Positions 1 to 6,161 of a DNA stretch of 9,616 nt are shown here, in pieces. Position 1 is the first letter of the stretch. Each line of letters opens with the position of its first letter. Origin of the DNA: Gammaproteobacteria bacterium. Its GTDB lineage: Bacteria; Pseudomonadota; Gammaproteobacteria; Pseudomonadales; Azotimanducaceae_A. The stretch covers positions 13,970 through 23,585 of the forward strand of contig JAPPKV010000134.1 of assembly GCA_028819775.1 (NCBI GenBank). Reading direction: 5' to 3'. The notes beneath the pieces were generated by a model, which ran no database searches, was not told the origin of the DNA, and saw nothing but the letters and a program-made list of their open reading frames with translations. A program made the position numbers and the translations under genes.

Positions 1-52
1 GTGTGTTTGGCGCACCTTATCATGGTTTGTTTTTCTGCGCCTATATAATTTT

Positions 53-114
53 CGGGGGGGGCCCCCGGGCCGGCGGGGGGGGGCCCCGCCCGGCCCGGGG
101 GGGGGCCCCCGCGC
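53..114. other. G/C-only low-complexity tract
   Basis: All 62 bases are G or C, mostly in homopolymer runs: G at 54-61, 67-69, 75-83 and 97-105, and C at 62-66, 84-87 and 106-110. The 52 bases before it are ordinary and fairly AT-rich, with no recognisable gene. The tract cuts into the VapC-like reading frame that follows. It could be a sequencing or assembly artefact at a contig edge, or a real slippage-prone tract. On paper its four G runs could form a G-quadruplex. I favour the artefact reading but cannot decide from sequence alone. Confidence 0.8.
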
Positions 115-345
115 TGGCTGATTGGGCGGGTTGCCCTGCTGGAACTCGTCCCCACCGTTCTCGCCCGAGCGCTCGAAGCCTTTCCAGGATCAACGCCCTT
201 GCGGACGCTTGACGCGCTGCATCTGGCGTCGTGCGCGTACTTGGTCGATCGCGGCCAGCGGGTTGCGCTTGCCAGTTACGATAAGCGCATGATCGCGGTC
301 GCTCGGGCCATGGAGATTCCCCTCGCCGAGCTCGAAGTGGCTTAA
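112..345 (+). pseudogene. 3' fragment of a VapC-type PIN-domain toxin gene
   Basis: The frame ending at the TAA at 343-345 encodes the C-terminal half of a PIN-domain RNase of the VapC type II toxin family. The diagnostic block is LRTLDALHLASCAYL (codons from about 199), followed by a hydrophobic strand and SYDKRM. The Asp of LDALHLA and the Asp of SYDKRM correspond to the third and fourth acidic residues of the PIN metal site. The N-terminal half, with the first Asp and the Glu, is absent because the frame runs upstream into the G/C-only tract. No start codon and no VapB antitoxin gene are visible. The gene may be a true remnant, or an intact gene spoiled by bad sequence at the window edge. 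Intact relatives are roughly 130-140 residues; about 77 codons remain here. Confidence 0.7.
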
Positions 346-376
346 TGCGCTCTCCGAGTGAGAAGGAGGCGCCGCC

Positions 377-1498
377 ATGAGTGCAAGCCGAATCACCAAC
401 GCTTCGGCGTTGGTCGCCGTACTGACCGCCTTCGTGGTTGGTGGTCTGGTCTCGCTGGCCATTCGGCCGCCGGGGGGCGAGGGGGCCGCGGACGACGGTC
501 CGGCCACCGACGCGGCGGCTCAGCGCATCCACTGGCGTTTGCCCTTGTCCTTCCAGACCACCATGCCGGTGTTGGGCGACAACCCCATCTACGTCACCGA
601 GATGCTGCGGGCGTCGTCGGCTGGCGCGGTCGATATCCGCATCTTCGAGCCCGGCGAGGTGGTGCCGGCCTTCGCCATCACCGAGGCGGTGCGGGAGGGC
701 AAGGTGGAGGCGGGCTACACCTGGCTCGGTTACGACCAGGGGCGCATTCCTTCAGCGGCGCTGATCGCCGCGGTGCCGTTCGGCATGGAGCCTTGGGAAT
801 TCGCGGCTTGGTGGTTTGAAGGCGGTGGCCGCGCGCTCGGCGAGGCCTTGTACGCCAAGCAGAACATCCAGGTTGTCTTCTGCGGCCTGACTGGCCCGGA
901 AACGGCGGGTTGGTTTCGCGAGCCGATCGAAAGCCTTGACGACGTGCGGGGGCTGAAGATCCGCTTTGCCGGCATCGGCGGCAAGGTGATGGAGCGGGCC
1001 GGCGCATCGGTCACCATGCTGCCCGGCGGCGAGATTTTCCAGGCGCTCGAGAAGGGCGCCATCGATGCCACGGAGTACGCCCTGCCCATCGTCGATCAGT
1101 CCTTGGGCTTTAATCGGGTGGCCTCCTACAACTACTATCCGGGCTGGCACCAGCCGTCCACCGCATCGCACATGGTGGTCAACCTGGACGTCTGGAACCA
1201 AACCGCCCCAGCGGACCAAAAGTTGATCGAAACCGCCTGCACGGCGGGGGTGCTGCGCAATCTCGCCCGCAGCGAGGCCTTGCAGGGGGAGATCATCGCG
1301 GGCTTTCCGGAAGTGGGTGTGCAAGCGCACACGCTGCCGGACGACGTGCTGCGTGAACTTGAGCGGGTGACCGAGGAAGTGCTCGAAGAGGAGGCAGCCA
1401 ACGATGCGGACTTTGCCGCCATCCTGGAATCCCAGCAGCGCTTCCGCGCAAGCTACGCCCACTGGAAGGCCCGCGCCTACCTGCCGAGGGACTTTTGA
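377..1498 (+). CDS. dctP: TRAP transporter periplasmic substrate-binding protein (DctP/TakP-like)
   Basis: This 373-residue protein is the extracytoplasmic solute receptor of a TRAP transporter, which hands an organic acid to the DctQM membrane complex using a sodium gradient. The start is the ATG at 377, with a strong AGAAGGAGG ribosome site at 361-369. Residues 9-28 are a hydrophobic N-terminal segment, either a signal peptide or an uncleaved anchor. The family signature is clear: LKIRFAG (193-199) carries the conserved substrate-carboxylate Arg at 196, followed by MLPGGEIFQALEKGAIDATEY (about 214-234) and PGWHQP (255-260). The PGWHQP block and the overall pattern resemble the TakP/FcbT1 subgroup (COG4663 type), whose members bind 2-oxo acids, aromatic acids or related anions with Na+. 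The actual substrate cannot be read from sequence. It is first in a dctPQM operon, only 31 bases after the VapC fragment, so its promoter may lie inside that fragment. Confidence 0.93.
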   Translation: MSASRITNASALVAVLTAFVVGGLVSLAIRPPGGEGAADDGPATDAAAQRIHWRLPLSFQTTMPVLGDNPIYVTEMLRASSAGAVDIRIFEPGEVVPAFAITEAVREGKVEAGYTWLGYDQGRIPSAALIAAVPFGMEPWEFAAWWFEGGGRALGEALYAKQNIQVVFCGLTGPETAGWFREPIESLDDVRGLKIRFAGIGGKVMERAGASVTMLPGGEIFQALEKGAIDATEYALPIVDQSLGFNRVASYNYYPGWHQPSTASHMVVNLDVWNQTAPADQKLIETACTAGVLRNLARSEALQGEIIAGFPEVGVQAHTLPDDVLRELERVTEEVLEEEAANDADFAAILESQQRFRASYAHWKARAYLPRDF

Positions 1499-1501
1499 GG
1501 C

Positions 1502-2050
1502 GTGGAGCTTCCCGCCACCCGCTTTTCCCGATTGGTCGATCCTTGGCTGGAACGCATCGGCCAGTGGACCTCTTGGCTTTGGGTGCTGCTGCTGGCGGTC
1601 ATCGTCGCCAACGTGGTGCTGCGCTACGTCTTCGGCGAGGGGCGCATCGAGTTCGAGGAAGTGCAGTGGCACCTGTATGCCACCGGCTTCTTGTTGGGGC
1701 TCGGCTACGCGCTTAAGGCCGACGCCCACATCCGGGTGGACGTGCTGCACGAACGCTTTTCGCCCACCTTGGCGGCTTGGGTGGAGCTGTACGGCATCCT
1801 CCTGTTGCTGCTGCCGTTCATCGCCGTGGTGCTGATCTTCTCCGTGCCTTTCGTGCGCACCAGCTTCGCCTTTGGCGAGATTTCCTCATCCCCCGGTGGG
1901 CTGCCGTACCGCTGGGCCATCAAGGCGATGCTGCCGTTGGGCTTCCTGTTGCTGCTGGTGGCGGCCCTGTCGCGCTTGTCGCGGGTCTGGGCTTGGCTGT
2001 TCCTCGGCGCTGACGCTGCGCAGAAAGGAGCCCGCCGTGGCGCCGAATGA
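1502..2050 (+). CDS. dctQ: TRAP transporter small permease subunit (DctQ)
   Basis: This 182-residue inner-membrane protein is the small four-helix subunit of the TRAP complex, which helps dock the binding protein and packs against the large subunit. The start is a GTG at 1502, three bases after the dctP stop, and the first residues are MELPATRFSR. Hydrophobic segments lie at about 23-44, 56-71, 97-118 and 143-160. The family motifs RYVFG (41-45), EEVQWHLYATGFLLGLGYAL (52-71) and ADAHIRVDV (73-81) are present and match the FcbT2/COG4665 style of small permease. No good ribosome site precedes the GTG, so translation is probably coupled to dctP. The 3' end overlaps dctM by 14 bases. Length and motifs look complete. 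Confidence 0.92.
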   Translation: MELPATRFSRLVDPWLERIGQWTSWLWVLLLAVIVANVVLRYVFGEGRIEFEEVQWHLYATGFLLGLGYALKADAHIRVDVLHERFSPTLAAWVELYGILLLLLPFIAVVLIFSVPFVRTSFAFGEISSSPGGLPYRWAIKAMLPLGFLLLLVAALSRLSRVWAWLFLGADAAQKGARRGAE

Positions 2051-3386
2051 AGGGCTGGCGCTGCTCATGTTTGCCAGCTTCATCGGCTTGGTCTTCACCG
2101 GCTTTCCGGTGGCTTGGATTCTCGGCGGGCTGGCGGTGCTGTTCACGGCGCTGGCCATCGTCCTGAACCTGGACTTCAACTTCCCCTTCGCCATCGATTG
2201 GGGCTACACCTCGCTGGTGGTGGACCGCTCCTGGAACGTGATGGAGAATTGGGTGATGGTCGCCCTGCCCATGTTCATCTTCATGGGCCTGCTGCTCGAC
2301 CGTTCCGGCATCGCCAACCAACTGATGGTGAGCTTCTCGCGCCTGTTCGGCGGGGTGCGCGGGGGATTGGCCATCACCGTCACCCTAATCGGCCTGCTGC
2401 TGGCGGCGACCACCGGCATCATCGGCGCCTCCGTGGTGCTGCTGGCGCTGTTGGGACTGCCGGTGATGCTCAACCAAGGCTACGACAAGGCGCTGGCGTC
2501 GGGCACGGTGTGCGCCGTCGGCACCTTGGGCATCCTCATTCCGCCGAGCATCATGCTGGTGCTGATGGCCGACCGCATGGCCATGAGCGTCGGCGACCTG
2601 TTTCTCGGCGCCGTCTTTCCCGGCGCCCTGCTCGGCGGGCTCTACGTCGCCTACTTGCTTGGCGTTGGGCTGTTGAAGCCGGATTCCGCCCCGGCTGGCG
2701 AGCGCGAAACCGTCAACTGGGCCACGGTGCGGGACCTGTTCGTCGCCATTCTGCCACCGGCGTTCTTGATCCTTGCGGTGCTCGGCAGCATTTTCCTAGG
2801 TCTGGCGACCCCCACGGAAGCCGCCGGGGTTGGCGCCGCCGGGGCGTTGCTGCTGGCCGTGCTGAAGCGCCGCTTGGATGGTCGGGTGCTCAAGGAGGTG
2901 CTCCATGAGACCACTCGCACCACGGCATTCATCTTTGGCGTGTTGCTGGGCGCCACGGCCTTCGCCTTGGTGCTGCGCGGCTTGGGCGGTGACGAATTGA
3001 TCGAGCGCGCCCTGCTCAATCTGCCGTTCAGTCCGGCCGGCATCATCATCACCATCCTGTTCGCGACCTTCCTGCTCGGCTTTTTCCTCGACTGGATTGA
3101 ACTCACGCTCATCATCCTGCCCTTGGTCTCTCCGGTGGTGGTCAACCTCGGCTTCGACCCGGTTTGGTTCACGGTGCTGTTCGCAGTCTGCCTGCAAACC
3201 AGCTTCCTAACCCCGCCGGTGGGATTCGCCATCTTCTACTTGAAGGGCGTGGCGCCGCCGGGCGTGGAGGTGCGCACCATCTACAAGGGTGTTGCGCCCT
3301 TCATCGTGCTGCAGGTGATCGGCTTGGTGATCATCTTCAACTGGGATGCCTTGGTGACTTGGCTGCCGGCCCAGGCCTACCGATAG
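2037..3386 (+). CDS. dctM: TRAP transporter large permease subunit (DctM)
   Basis: This 449-residue polytopic protein is the transport-carrying large subunit of the TRAP system. The start is the GTG at 2037, preceded by AAAGGAG at 2024-2030 and overlapping the last 14 bases of dctQ. The frame is open further upstream to 1872, but that part lies over dctQ and gives a Cys/Arg-rich sequence unlike a DctM N-terminus. From the GTG the protein begins VAPNEGLALLMFASFIGLVF, as expected. Characteristic blocks are MFIFMGLLLDRSGIA (79-93), AATTGIIGASVVLLALLGLP (123-142) and GTLGILIPPSIMLVLMADR (162-180), with repeated hydrophobic helices to the end. The pattern fits the FcbT3/COG4664 large permeases. 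It is the last gene of dctPQM; the MaoC-like fragment begins 23 bases later. Confidence 0.93.
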   Translation: MAPNEGLALLMFASFIGLVFTGFPVAWILGGLAVLFTALAIVLNLDFNFPFAIDWGYTSLVVDRSWNVMENWVMVALPMFIFMGLLLDRSGIANQLMVSFSRLFGGVRGGLAITVTLIGLLLAATTGIIGASVVLLALLGLPVMLNQGYDKALASGTVCAVGTLGILIPPSIMLVLMADRMAMSVGDLFLGAVFPGALLGGLYVAYLLGVGLLKPDSAPAGERETVNWATVRDLFVAILPPAFLILAVLGSIFLGLATPTEAAGVGAAGALLLAVLKRRLDGRVLKEVLHETTRTTAFIFGVLLGATAFALVLRGLGGDELIERALLNLPFSPAGIIITILFATFLLGFFLDWIELTLIILPLVSPVVVNLGFDPVWFTVLFAVCLQTSFLTPPVGFAIFYLKGVAPPGVEVRTIYKGVAPFIVLQVIGLVIIFNWDALVTWLPAQAYR

Positions 3387-3409
3387 GGCTAAGCGCAATC
3401 GGGGATACA

Positions 3410-3670
3410 ATGAGTGCAACCCCCTTCCCGGACCGCACCATGCCCAGCTATGAAGTGACCGCCCGCAACCACTCCTCCGCCCATGAAAACCGCATTCACA
3501 GTGACGAGGTGGCGCAGCGATACGGCTTCAAGGGCGCCTTGGTGCCGGGCGTGGCCGTGTATGGGCATCTCACCCGGCCGCTGGCGGAGCGGTTTGGCGG
3601 GGACTTTCTGGGCCGCTCGATCGCGGCACTGAGGTTGATCAGATTGGCCATATTCAAGGTTGCGGCGTGA
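3410..3670 (+). pseudogene. 5' fragment of a MaoC-like hot-dog hydratase gene
   Basis: The frame encodes 86 residues from the ATG at 3410; an internal ATG at 3440 gives MPSYEVTARN and may be the true start, since relatives begin close to that point. The recognisable part is MPSYEVTARNHSSAHENRIH, then YGFKGALVPGVAVYGHLTRP, which matches the N-terminus of MaoC-like acyl dehydratases of the VPG subtype. Similarity stops after about FGGDFLGR. The remaining residues, to RLIRLAIFKVAA and the TGA at 3668, lack the expected strand and Pro/Tyr/Gly turn of the hot-dog core. Relatives are at least 130 residues long, so this is probably a gene cut by a rearrangement near 3620-3640. The ribosome site (GGGGA at 3401-3405) is weak. 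The stop overlaps the purN GTG start by four bases (GTGA). Confidence 0.6.
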
Positions 3671-4275
3671 CCCGCATCGCCGTGTTGGCTTCCCACGGCG
3701 GCTCCATTCTGCAAGCGGTGATGGACGCCTGCGCCAGCGGGGAGCTCAACGCCGAAGTGGTGGCCGTCATCAGCAACAACAGCGGCTCGATGGCCTTGCG
3801 CCGGGCCCGGGGCGCGGACATTGCCACGTGGCACCTCAGCAGCCGCACCCACCCGGAGCCGGAAGCCTTGGATGCCGTCATCTGCGCCACGTTGCAGCAG
3901 GCTCGGCCCGATTGGGTGTTGCTCGCCGGCTACATGAAGAAGCTGGGGCCGCAAACGCTCGATGCCTTCCAAGGCCGGATTCTCAACGTCCATCCGGCGT
4001 TGCTCCCCAAGCACGGCGGGCGCGGCTTCTATGGCCGCCGGGTGCATCAGGCAGTGGTGGACGCCGGCGATGCCGAGACCGGCGCCACCGTGCATTTGGT
4101 GGATGCGGATTACGACACCGGCCCGGTTCTTGCCCAGGTTCGAGTGCCGGTGCAAGCCGGGGACCGGGCTGAGGATGTTGAGCAGCGGGTGCAGCGTACC
4201 GAGCGGCAGTTGTTGGTGGACACCCTCGCTGGCCTCGTGGATGGACGGGTCAAAGCCGGTGGCGGCGCCCTATGA
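3667..4275 (+). CDS. purN: phosphoribosylglycinamide formyltransferase (PurN)
   Basis: This 202-residue cytoplasmic enzyme would transfer the formyl group of 10-formyltetrahydrofolate to GAR in step three of purine synthesis. The GTG at 3667 has CAAGG at 3655-3659, seven bases upstream. Catalytic residues align with E. coli N106, H108 and D144: N107 and H109 in RILNVHPALLP, and D150 in VDADYDTGPV. The substrate-phosphate loop reads HGGSILQAV (10-18), with Ile14 where most relatives have Asn in GSNLQ. The segment after LLPK is four residues longer than in E. coli (HGGRGFYGRRVHQAV, 116-130), as in the GGxGMYG-type PurN proteins. The C-terminus is about ten residues shorter than E. coli PurN. 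No purM neighbour is present; the gene instead follows, with a four-base overlap, a hydratase fragment. Confidence 0.87.
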   Translation: MTRIAVLASHGGSILQAVMDACASGELNAEVVAVISNNSGSMALRRARGADIATWHLSSRTHPEPEALDAVICATLQQARPDWVLLAGYMKKLGPQTLDAFQGRILNVHPALLPKHGGRGFYGRRVHQAVVDAGDAETGATVHLVDADYDTGPVLAQVRVPVQAGDRAEDVEQRVQRTERQLLVDTLAGLVDGRVKAGGGAL

Positions 4276-4395
4276 TTCAAGCCTCACTAGTTTTCCTGAT
4301 CGCGGGTCGAGGATGTCCCATGAATCAACACTTGCGCCCGACGCCCGCCCACTCGTTGGTCTAAGATATCGTGTCGTTTGTTTTGGAGTTTTGCC

Positions 4396-4782
4396 ATGCC
4401 CCGTGACGTCATCGTTCCTGAGGAGGACCGCGCCAGCTACGACAACTTTCACTTTGCCCCGGCGGTGCGCGCCGGCGGCTTGGTGCTCCTATCCGGCCAG
4501 ATTGGCGCCACCGGCGGCGGCGTGCCCGACAGCGCCGAGGATGAGTTCCGCCTCGCGTGGCAGGGCGTGGGCAGGGTCCTGGCAGCCGCGGGGCTGGGCT
4601 TTGAGGACGTGGTTGAGTTCACCACGTATCACGTGAACCTCCAGCGGCACCTCGGCACCTTCATGAAGGTGAAGGACGAATTCGTAAGTCAGCCTTGGCC
4701 CGCTTGGACCGCGATCGGCATCACGGAGTTGGCCATCCCCGGCGCGCGGGTGGAAATTCGAGTCACCGCGGCGGATAGATGA
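4396..4782 (+). CDS. RidA/YjgF/UK114-family protein lacking the catalytic Arg
   Basis: This 128-residue protein belongs to the Rid (YjgF/YER057c/UK114) family of small trimeric enzymes, best known for hydrolysing reactive 2-aminoacrylate and related imines. The ATG at 4396 has GGAG at 4385-4388, seven bases away; the same frame is open from an upstream start at 4378 that has no ribosome site. Family blocks are visible: NFHFAPAVRAGGLVLLSGQIG (17-37), VVEFTTYHVN (72-81) and PGARVEIRVTAADR (115-128), with the conserved Glu at 120. The position of the substrate-carboxylate Arg, usually found in a PAR motif, reads PAW (W104). That loss is typical of Rid subgroups without confirmed imine deaminase activity, so the substrate is unknown. 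It sits 120 bases after purN and is the last GC-rich gene before the accessory island. Confidence 0.88.
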   Translation: MPRDVIVPEEDRASYDNFHFAPAVRAGGLVLLSGQIGATGGGVPDSAEDEFRLAWQGVGRVLAAAGLGFEDVVEFTTYHVNLQRHLGTFMKVKDEFVSQPWPAWTAIGITELAIPGARVEIRVTAADR

Positions 4783-5104
4783 GCTTTAGCTAGGATCCCA
4801 TCGAGTGTTGCCCCACTAGAGGTACTGTTGCGAGAAGTGGACATCGAGGCAAGGTTCTAGGAGAAAACTCATACGTTTGGATTTTGCTAGCCTAAGTCGT
4901 CGCTGCCCGGCTCTCCCGAATCGCGACGTTACCCGCTCTAGCTGAACTGCTGAAATGCTCTGCCATGTCCCTAGCCAGGTCCCGCACAAACCCTGCTATT
5001 GCCAAGTCCGGCCCCGAGTTAATCAAGCGCGAACTAAAGCCAGGCCGACAGGAAACAGATGCAGAACGGTCTAGCGAGCGTCACCGAAGTCTTCACCGAA
5101 ATCG

Positions 5105-5165
5105 ATCATATGATGAGTTTTGGTGCCGTACATGGGGTTGATTTGTTCTCAACTAATCATATTAT
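5105..5165 (+). promoter_or_regulatory. operator-like repeats upstream of the toxin operon
   Basis: A perfect ten-base palindrome ATCATATGAT lies at 5105-5114. A near copy ATCATATTAT (nine of ten bases identical) lies 51 bases later at 5156-5165, covering the predicted -10 box. A separate inverted repeat, GTTGA at 5137-5141 and TCAAC at 5149-5153, covers the -35 box. ATGGGGTT is also repeated at 5132-5139 and 5174-5181. Repeats over a promoter just before an antitoxin-containing operon are expected for autoregulation by an HTH antitoxin. The binding protein and the true site are inferred. Confidence 0.4.
5138..5165 (+). promoter_or_regulatory. predicted sigma70 promoter of the three-gene operon
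   Basis: The -35 box TTGATT is at 5138-5143 and the -10 box TATTAT at 5160-5165, with a 16-base spacer. The -35 matches the consensus at four positions and the -10 at five. Transcription would start near 5172 and leave a leader of about 39 bases before the ATG at 5211. It is the best promoter-like pair I found in the window and lies in its most AT-rich stretch. Confidence 0.5.
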
Positions 5166-5210
5166 GTCTCTTTATGGGGTTCAGCACAATACTCAAGGTT
5201 GTTTGTGGAG

Positions 5211-5564
5211 ATGAGCGTCAGCGAAGCGATACGCAAGGAACTGGCGCTGCTTGCGCGACGTTCGTCTGCACGAATCACGAGTTTCAGTGTGAGTGCGCCC
5301 ACGGACTGGCGACCACAGCAAGTGCGTAATCCTTCAGGAGTGCTCGATGAGTACTTTACTGACGCGGCGGCTTGGGAATTGATTGCGGCCAAGCTTGAGG
5401 AAGGTCACCCGGTGGAGGTGGTGCCGTTGCGCAAGCCTGCTGGCCGAGAGGGCTACGTCATGAACATCTCATTGAGCGGTGATGATCGGCCAGTTTACGT
5501 GAAGCTACAGCTTGGGTCGGGAAAGGTGATCGGGCGGAGTTTCCACTACTCGAAATATGGATAG
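5211..5564 (+). CDS. putative type II toxin, possible MqsR/BECR-fold RNase
   Basis: This 117-residue protein sits directly before an MqsA-like antitoxin gene, the order used by mqsRA, where the toxin is a ribosome-independent mRNA interferase. The sequence is not obviously MqsR. It has a basic helical N-terminus, then TSFSVSAPTDWRP (23-35), an AAAWELIAAKLEEG helix (52-65), and a C-terminal beta-rich part with GYVMNISL (81-88), YVKLQLGSGK (96-105) and GRSFHYSKY (108-116). The Y-V-K-L strand followed by a terminal S-F-H-Y strand recalls the closing strands and catalytic residues of MqsR/RelE-like folds, so an RNase role is plausible but inferred. I chose the ATG at 5211, twelve bases after CAAGG (5194-5198); a GTG at 5205 is six bases from that site and equally possible, and a TTG at 5199 is less likely. 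The antitoxin gene starts 20 bases after the stop. Confidence 0.6.
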   Translation: MSVSEAIRKELALLARRSSARITSFSVSAPTDWRPQQVRNPSGVLDEYFTDAAAWELIAAKLEEGHPVEVVPLRKPAGREGYVMNISLSGDDRPVYVKLQLGSGKVIGRSFHYSKYG

Positions 5565-5584
5565 AGGTCGGTAGGAGTCAACAG

Positions 5585-6160
5585 ATGGAAAGTCGAGTGA
5601 GCGACATGGTCGAAGCTAGTAGAGAGGTTCGATGTCCAGATTGCGGTGGCGCGGCGAAGACGATACGCCACCAGCACGTATTCCTCTACGGACGGGGCGA
5701 GTCAGCAGCGGAAGTCGAGGTGGAGCTGCCGGTTCGAGTTTGCGGCGGATGCGGATTCGAGTTCGTTGACGAGGAGGGGGAGCGGCTAAAGCATGAGGCG
5801 GTGTGTAGGCACCTGGGTGTACTTTCACCGCGGGAGGTTCGCGATATCCGGAAGCGACACGACATGACTCGTGCTGCGTTTGCGGCGATGACAGGGCTCG
5901 GAGAGGCAACGCTTGGTCGGTGGGAGACAGGTGCGGGAATCCAGTCGTACGCCAACGACCGGTATCTCCGGCTATTGGCGCAGACGGACGGGATGTCGCG
6001 ACTGTCTTACGTACTCCGCTCGATGCGGAGCACGGATGATGCCCGGGCCGGCGGGAAGGCGGGGGAACATAGGTCCCGATTCAGGCTGCTGCAAGTCGAT
6101 GCGCAAATGCGTCAGCATCAGCGTAGCTTCAAGTTGGCGGGCGTACGCAAGGCCGCTTAG
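5585..6160 (+). CDS. MqsA/YgiT-type zinc-ribbon and HTH antitoxin
   Basis: This 191-residue protein is the likely cognate antitoxin and operon repressor. The ATG at 5585 has TAGGAG at 5572-5577, seven bases upstream. Residues 15-60 form a zinc ribbon with C17, C20 (CPDCGG) and C53, C56 (CGGCGFEF), the spacing style of MqsA/YgiT. In MqsA this domain binds and blocks the toxin. Residues 80-132 are a helix-turn-helix of the MqsA/XRE kind: SPREVRDIRKRHDMTRAAFA, then MTGLGEATLGRWETG and the QSYANDRYLRLL tail typical of this family. MqsA of E. coli is 131 residues; here there is a basic C-terminal extension of nearly 60 residues (about 133-191) rich in Arg, Ser and Gln that I do not recognise. It could contact DNA or the ATPase encoded one base downstream. 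Confidence 0.82.
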   Translation: MESRVSDMVEASREVRCPDCGGAAKTIRHQHVFLYGRGESAAEVEVELPVRVCGGCGFEFVDEEGERLKHEAVCRHLGVLSPREVRDIRKRHDMTRAAFAAMTGLGEATLGRWETGAGIQSYANDRYLRLLAQTDGMSRLSYVLRSMRSTDDARAGGKAGEHRSRFRLLQVDAQMRQHQRSFKLAGVRKAA

Positions 6161-6161
6161 C

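Larger units (their letters stand above)
4783..5210. other. gene-free leader of the accessory island
   Basis: No convincing gene is seen in these 428 bases. Composition drops from the GC-rich style of the RidA gene to a mixed, more AT-rich one, which suggests the left boundary of an inserted block lies near 4783-4860. Both strands are open for roughly 60 codons around 4905-5138, but neither frame has a ribosome site or a protein I recognise. The last 100 bases hold the promoter and repeat elements listed separately. Two TCACCGAA copies lie near 5083-5100. No tRNA, transposase or terminal inverted repeat was found. Confidence 0.6.

Noticed and set aside
41..532. Long reverse-strand open frame at the left edge
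   Set aside because: It is Arg/Pro/Gly-rich, spans the G/C-only tract and lies antisense to the VapC fragment and dctP; it is a by-product of high GC.
752..1750. 332-codon reverse-strand open frame opposite dctP and dctQ
   Set aside because: It overlaps two clear TRAP genes in antisense and its protein has no recognisable family pattern; His/Gln/Arg-rich shadow frame.
3628..3666. In-frame stretch EVDQIGHIQGCGV just before purN, vaguely like the end of PurM
   Set aside because: Only 13 codons with weak resemblance, and the frame has no stop before purN; too short to claim a purM remnant.
4332..4367. Possible promoter TTGCGC / TAAGAT before the RidA-like gene
   Set aside because: The spacer is 24 bases, too long for a sigma70 promoter, and no better pair was found.
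4965..5141. 58-codon + strand open frame, with an open frame also on the opposite strand
   Set aside because: No ribosome site on either strand, no recognisable protein, and it runs into the promoter region. A decayed remnant is possible but cannot be supported.
5120..5329. Small hydrophobic open frame overlapping the promoter and toxin start
   Set aside because: It overlaps the better-supported toxin gene in another frame, has no ribosome site, and covers the predicted promoter.
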